Source of the DNA: Perkinsus marinus ATCC 50983
Lineage: Eukaryota > Perkinsozoa > Perkinsida > Perkinsidae
Direction: 5' to 3'
Assembly: GCF_000006405.1 (NCBI RefSeq)
Contig: NW_003205746.1
Location: 15,376-74,182, forward strand
DNA: 58,807 bases
The notes under the pieces were generated by a model. The model did not search any database. It was not told the DNA's origin and saw nothing but the letters and a program-made list of their open reading frames with translations. Below are positions 45,039-58,807 of the stretch, one piece after another. Position numbers and translations under genes: made by a program. Position 1 is the first letter of the stretch. Every line of letters starts with the position of its first letter.

Positions 45039-45408
45039 CTGAGTAGATCCTATCATGATAACACGTATAACAAGTGGATCAAGATGAACCCGGCGAAAGA
45101 TACTCAGTTTCATCACTATCTCCTACTATTGCACTTGAAATCAATAGACCAGGAACTCGACTAGAGTAATTCAGTGGAAGCGTTGAGAACGCTGGGAATG
45201 GATCTACCAACCGCGCTAAACGTACTAAACTACGCTAAGAAATATAATAATGATAATCATACTTCACAAAACTCAGCTCGGGAACTATCAACCTTGTTGA
45301 CAAAATGTTGAAAACTTATATATGCTAACTCCATTCGGAGCTTCCTTCTAATGCCGCTTGAGGCGTTTCAAAATCGAATAAGCAACAACTGATGCTTCCA
45401 CAAAACTT

Positions 45409-45645
45409 TCATGTCAATGACCACGTTCGGACAGTGGAGCGACCACTGACATTGTGTCGACACAATGGACAAGAGCCGTCTTTTTTCAACCACGCCGCGA
45501 TGCAGTCATGATGGTACGTATGGCCACACCTTAGCCGAGCGGCCCAACTTCGAGGGAACTCCCTAGTGACGGGGTTGTAGCCCTCTAGACAAATAGCACA
45601 CTCGAGGTCTGTGCGGATCTGAACAGGAATGTCTACTGTGACGAC
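45409..45645 (-). CDS. RING-H2 finger protein (E3 ubiquitin ligase type), C-terminal exon
   Basis: After a TCACAG acceptor the exon reads LECAICLEGYNPVTREF, then RLRCGHTYHHDCIAAWLKKD and GSCPLCRHNV, and ends at TGA. This is a complete C3H2C3 RING: CxxC, CxHxxxHxxC and CPxC ligands are all present with normal spacing, and the Trp and Pro that contact the E2 enzyme are there. Such domains recruit a ubiquitin-charged E2. Upstream exons, perhaps with membrane segments, should lie to the right (45.66 kb onward), but I could not model them. Confidence 0.75.
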   Translation of the reverse strand, partial: VVTVDIPVQIRTDLECAICLEGYNPVTREFPRSWAARLRCGHTYHHDCIAAWLKKDGSCPLCRHNVSGRSTVRTWSLT

Positions 45646-45654
45646 CACATACAA

Positions 45655-46431
45655 GGTAATTCAAAATTCAATGAACACTAGTCACGAATGTGAACGGATC
45701 CGAGCTTTGCTATTTGCATATACGTGACAGTTATTTGGGCAGAATCGTCAGTTTTTCAGTAGCAGCAACGACAACTCAATGATAGGAAAAACTCATAAAT
45801 GAATCAATAGTGGTTTTCATGTTATATACTACCATTATGAAACGCAAACAATTGGCGAGTTATAGTGCCTTCACACCAGATCGATTCTTTTCAACAATCT
45901 CGATAGCTCATAAAACCAAGCGGTCGAGTTCAGGATCACTTCATACGTCCGAAACATTCCTCACTGAAGATTCAAGTTCCGTATACGGGTGACAAAACGA
46001 TACGGAGTCACCTAGCTGAGTGATCATCATATTCTAGATTCAAAATATATGCTGATTTTGTCTGAACTCTCGCGTACGCCAAAAAATATCACAAAAGTCT
46101 TTCCCGCATTCTCCGGAATTTCTATTTGCCAATAAACTCATAAGTTGTGTATCTCCTCATCGGCGATTACGCGTGATCACCAATGACCACGACGCTTTGC
46201 CCGACTAACTCCACCGACTCGAACTCCCTGTGGGAGACGAAAATGACTCACCTCCACTTCGGGAGACGTGTGTAACCGCAGATACTCTATCACGTTGGGT
46301 TCATTCATCTTACTTACTGAACTCAGGGAGTGCTGAAATCAAATGGTACAGTATCCCGTAATTCACACGGAGCGTTAACAACGAGAACAATACTCAATCA
46401 ACACTCTAGGTAGCCATGGCGAGGGTCTCTG
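45655..46431. other. unmodelled stretch, probably upstream exons or flank of the RING gene
   Basis: No exon was confirmed. A plus-strand open frame (45,810-45,992) and minus-strand pieces coexist with no splice support. AT-rich tracts occur near 46,080-46,140. Confidence 0.35.
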
Positions 46432-47237
46432 TCAAGCCTCGACGAGTTCATGTGCGTGTGCGGCAATGGCCATGTGAAGGCTGAACGTCCGACCTACTAT
46501 CATTTCCATACCGCTAGTGAGTGTAGAGTCTGTGCCAGTCGGTGACAATCCAGCCTGAATGACAACCCGTGCCATTCGCTTCCATCAAATGCTTTATCAT
46601 ATAGAAGTTACGAAGCCCCTATAGTTGGACGAAGTGAGTTCATCGTCAGAATTCGCAACTTTAATTGGCCAACAAATTCACTGCAGATGAAGCGTTCTTT
46701 TAATTCGACAAGCACATACCCGAACGAGAAGCTACCGTAGTAAACGCGAGACCCCATGTCATGGTCTACCGATCATCACTGCGAATATATATTAACTAGG
46801 CTTACTTCTAGATCTACGACTGCGTTGGCTTCTGCATATCGCCGTGCTGATGGAGCTACGGGGCTGCCTGCATGCACTGCTTCACCTAGAGTGAATACTC
46901 TATTCCGAACAATAATCGAATCAGCAGCGACAACAACACCAACTATGAGTGGCGAATGAAGTAGAGGCTCGAGATATTCATCAGTTAATGGTCGGACTTT
47001 ATCATCATCAGCTCCCATGCCTAGTCCAGAGTTGATTTATGTGATTGACAAGAATTCACGAGGATGCATCTCTTTGAAGGAATCAATCGTACCACCTATT
47101 CTAAGGTTCAGTGCTGTTGGCCGTTCAGTATCTTCACGTTCTTTCCGGCTCTTGAATAAAACAATAGCAAGTACTAACCCAATGGGGATCAACAGCAGTA
47201 CTAGATAAATCGCTGGAGTCACCATGAAGCGGTTCAC
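46432..47237 (-). CDS. single-pass membrane protein, multi-exon, unknown
   Basis: The first exon starts MNRFMVTPAIYLVLLLIPIG and continues LVLAIVLFKSRKERED, a signal anchor followed by basic residues. With a donor at CCTC|GTGAAT it joins in phase to a second exon (MGADDDKVRPLTDEYLEPLL, SPLIVGVVVAADSIIVRNRV, GEAVHAGSPVAPSARRYAEA). Further open pieces to the left read MGSRVYYGSFSFG, DGSEWHGLSFRLDCHRLAQT and HMAIAAHAHELVEA before a stop near 46,432. Joins of these last exons are approximate. The basic side after the membrane segment suggests a cytosolic C-terminal part. No family recognised. Confidence 0.5.
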
Positions 47238-47625
47238 TGAAAACGTATGTCGAGTCTGAAATCAGTTGACTCAATTGTACACCATTGTGCACTTATATAT
47301 CCACAAAACTACTTTTATTGGCCAAAACGACTTACAGTTCGACCACTCGAGTGATGACCTAATATTCACTTTCACAAGTTCAAAATATTCCGAACTTTCC
47401 CTTTTATTTTCCGAATAAATTAGTATAATATTCAACCATATTATATTCGGAGCTCAATCTTGACTTAGATGATTACACGGTTCGCAGAGGAGTCTTTACA
47501 ACAGGGAATCTCAGCGCAACTATATGCACCTGATTTCAAAAGTCCCCTTTCCCTGCTTGACACTATTCAAACACAAGAAGGATGGTGTCGATAACAAGCA
47601 GTAACGAAACCTCTGCTTTCCTCCT

Positions 47626-50346
<2,721 letters not shown>

Positions 50347-50410
50347 GGTTGAGAAAATTAACACAGGTATCTCTGATACGGTGAAAAATATTCATCATAC
50401 CATCTTTTCA

Positions 50411-50693
50411 TCAACTTCCCAAAACGCAGCGCTCACTAAACCCTCTAAGTAACAGCATGCAGCGGTAGAAAAACCAATTATGAAAATACTGCACTATGAT
50501 TGCAAGACGAATATACAATTCGAAAACCCACCGGTTCACGTATTCAACACAAACATTGTCTCTCATGATACGAACCATCTTCAGCACCTTCCTGTTGGGT
50601 TCGCGGAATATCTGATAGAATTCTAGTCGAACCTGAGAAACATCAAAGAATACACACTCCTACCCAAATCTGGTAAATTTGCAAGTATTTCAT
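50411..50693 (-). CDS. possible small gene, three exons
   Basis: Minus-strand exons that join in phase give MKYLQIYQIW, then RLEFYQIFREPNRKVLKMVR and IMRDNVCVEYVNR, then GFSERCVLGS and a stop. Intron borders are GTAGGA...CTCAG and GTGGGT...ACTTAG. It lies between RPT6 and RAB18 on the same strand. It may instead be part of a gene reaching further upstream. Function unknown. Confidence 0.35.
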
Positions 50694-50916
50694 TGCCGGA
50701 CTTTCGAACAACGACACGTTACCACAATTTGCCCAAATTGAGACCGAGATGCATCCACGGCAAATTAGAGAATTCAAACCAATAGGTTGAAACGCTTAAT
50801 CGAATAATAGCAACTTCTAAAGTAACGCTGATCATCATACATAGCGATCAGAACTCAAGAGACATATATAGGGTCATTCACAGTAAGCTCTTGCCGAGCG
50901 AATGGGGTATGTACAT

Positions 50917-51036
50917 TGGAGTTTCACCCGTTTGACGTGAGGTGACATACTACTGTGTGAAAAATGCAATCTTGCGCTATGCAGTGGTTTGTGAAATATG
51001 CTTTTTTCACTAGTGTTTTTCATATCACAAGGGAGC
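50917..51036. repeat. M2 element
   Basis: Starts tggagtttcacccgtttgac and ends agtgtttttcatatcacaag; the right end has lost the final gtgaaactcc block. Confidence 0.65.
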
Positions 51037-51105
51037 TCTGTTTAGCTGTTTCCTACCGTAGGAGACGATCCAGACGGGGAAAAAACTCATAAATTCTGAA
51101 TCGCT

Positions 51106-52262
<1,157 letters not shown>

Positions 52263-52435
52263 TGACAGTGATAATACTAACAGAATCGAATACAGCAACA
52301 ACCCAGAGTTAAGTAGAGAGAGTAAGTTAACGCTCATTTGGTGATAGTTAGCACAACACTGCGGCCACATGATGGTTCTGCTACTGAACGGCCCTACAAC
52401 TAAGTTCACTCTGGAGTTAGACGCTGAAGACCATC

Positions 52436-52722
52436 ATCAGTAACAACAACAGTAACAACAATAGTAGCAACAACAGTATCAACAACAGTAACAACAGCCG
52501 ACAGTAATAACCGTAACAACAGCAGCAATACCAGCAGCAACAACAGTAATAACAGCAGCAACAACAGTAATAACAGCAGCAACAACAGCAATAACAACAG
52601 CAACATCAACAATAACAACAGTAACAGTAACAACAACAGTAACAACAACAGTAACATCAGTAACGACAGTAACAACAACAATAACAACAGTAACAGTAAC
52701 AACAACAGTAACAACAAATCCT
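52436..52722. repeat. imperfect (AAC/AGT-A)n repeat, intergenic
   Basis: Triplets of aac, agt and agc alternate in patterns like caacaacagtaacaac. It lies between the RAB18 start and the SIZ1 stop. Frames across it give only low-complexity Leu/Val or similar runs and are not genes. Confidence 0.9.
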
Positions 52723-52927
52723 CTACTCGCTTTCCTCATCATAAACACAACACATTAGATTGCCATCAGCAGTTGTGTCGTAATCATAGGTATAAACGTA
52801 CATCCTCGGTCATCGTCGTCGTCGTGGTGGTCGTGGTGATACTACTACGACATCATAGACACCCGAGGTAGCTATAAAACTAGGTATTATGTAGCACGAA
52901 TGGTGAGAGCATTCTAGATCATCCAGC

Positions 52928-58082
<5,155 letters not shown>

Positions 58083-58807
58083 TTTCTATCTTATAGTCCA
58101 ATATCCGTATAGTTGAGGACATAAATAGCAGAAATCTGGGCACAAGGTAGCTGAATCCCACATGGCTCTTTAACCATTGGCCCCCGACTGCAACGACAAG
58201 ACACATACTTTCGATGAATAAGATGCAACGAATTAGTAACAGCAGCACTTAGCCTACACCTGAGGTACGCATCGGGATAGAGGTTCGCACTTGCATGAGA
58301 GTGTGGTGTACTTTCCAACGCAGAGCTGAGAACAAGAGGTTCGGGCTTTCAACACTTCGTGCTGAATTATCCGGGACGAGATCGATCAGGTGGGCGCGCG
58401 CCACTCTTAGTGATACAGTAGACCAACTTTAGTGACACCGTCTGTTCGATCTAATTGGCACAACCTACGGCTGATCGGGTCGAATGTCGTAACTTCCAGG
58501 GGTGAGTGTCGTAACTTACTCGGGTGGCCACTGGCTATGCCAGAACGCGGGCTCCGGCCCCGCTTTTCGTCCATCCATAGTGCTTAGGCCTAGCCTTAGT
58601 TTACGCTGAGCTCCGAACTCGACACGTGACTAAACCCATGATTCCGCAACAAGAGTCTTGTTACAAGACTGTATGTCTATATTAATCAGGTCGATCCTCG
58701 AGAAGGCGGAGATTGGTTGCTAGGACAGTGAATGGCGGGCCGCCATTGGCGGCCAGTCGGCCAATCCAGCAACGCGTGGTTTTACGGACCTAGGCCCGCC
58801 GGCCTAG
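58083..58807. other. SIZ1 upstream region and GC-rich end
   Basis: No exon is supported. At about 58,381 there is gatcgatcaggtgggcgcgc, nearly identical to a word at 13,519. From 58,730 the sequence becomes GC-rich with inverted ggcc/ggccgcc pairs. It should include the SIZ1 promoter. Confidence 0.45.

Noticed and set aside
52406-52748. Leu- and Val-rich frames over the 52.4-52.7-kb repeat
   Set aside because: Simple AAC/AGT-type repeat between two genes; no splice or motif support.

Overview
This is a eukaryotic nuclear window. Genes are cut into many short exons (about 70-330 nt) by short GT-AG introns, often 41-60 nt, with at least one GC-AG intron. Genes lie on both strands and are closely packed, and a 100-base N gap sits at 24,721-24,820. 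Dense tiny introns, alveolate-like divergence of the conserved proteins and many lineage-specific secreted or coiled-coil genes suggest an alveolate protist. My best guess is a Perkinsus-type parasite; that is inference, not proof.

Layout. 1.2-3.1 kb (+): class I histone deacetylase. 3.1-6.7 kb: coding-like pieces I cannot name, plus a broken hAT transposase. 7.1-8.5 kb (+): a Ser/Arg-rich gene of unknown function. 9.3-12.9 kb: open stretches in shifting frames, probably decayed. 14.0-14.7 kb (+): a coiled-coil gene. 17.0-18.0 kb (+): a single-domain PH protein. 18.0-19.7 kb (+): a gene whose protein starts MGC. 19.9-26.4 and 26.7-33.8 kb (+): two very exon-rich tandem paralogues encoding secreted coiled-coil proteins, the main novelty here. 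34.1-34.8 kb (+): an acidic repeat protein. 35.3-35.9 kb (-): a small Ser-rich gene. 36.5-37.6 kb (+): a DXO/Rai1 decapping nuclease without introns. 40.9-41.7 kb (+): a small charged protein. 43.4-44.8 kb (-): a PPP-phosphatase-like C-terminal half and secreted Cys-containing proteins. 45.4-47.2 kb (-): a RING-H2 gene and a membrane protein. 47.6-50.3 kb (-): proteasome ATPase Rpt6. 51.1-52.3 kb (-): Rab18. 52.9-58.1 kb (-): a SIZ1/PIAS SUMO E3 ligase with SAP-like, PHD, PINIT and SP-RING parts.

Overlaid on the genes are two short non-autonomous repeat families (called M1 and M2 here), tRNA 3'-half-like inserts found mainly in introns, and long AAC/TTG, ACT/AGT and purine-rich simple repeats. 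Many of these sit inside introns of otherwise intact genes.

The named genes cover chromatin (HDAC), SUMO ligation (SIZ1), ubiquitin and proteasome (RING-H2, Rpt6), RNA 5'-end control (DXO) and vesicle traffic (Rab18). They are housekeeping neighbours, not an operon. The tandem secreted coiled-coil pair is the part most likely to be undescribed. Intron-exon models were made by eye, so exon ends are exact only where given as such.
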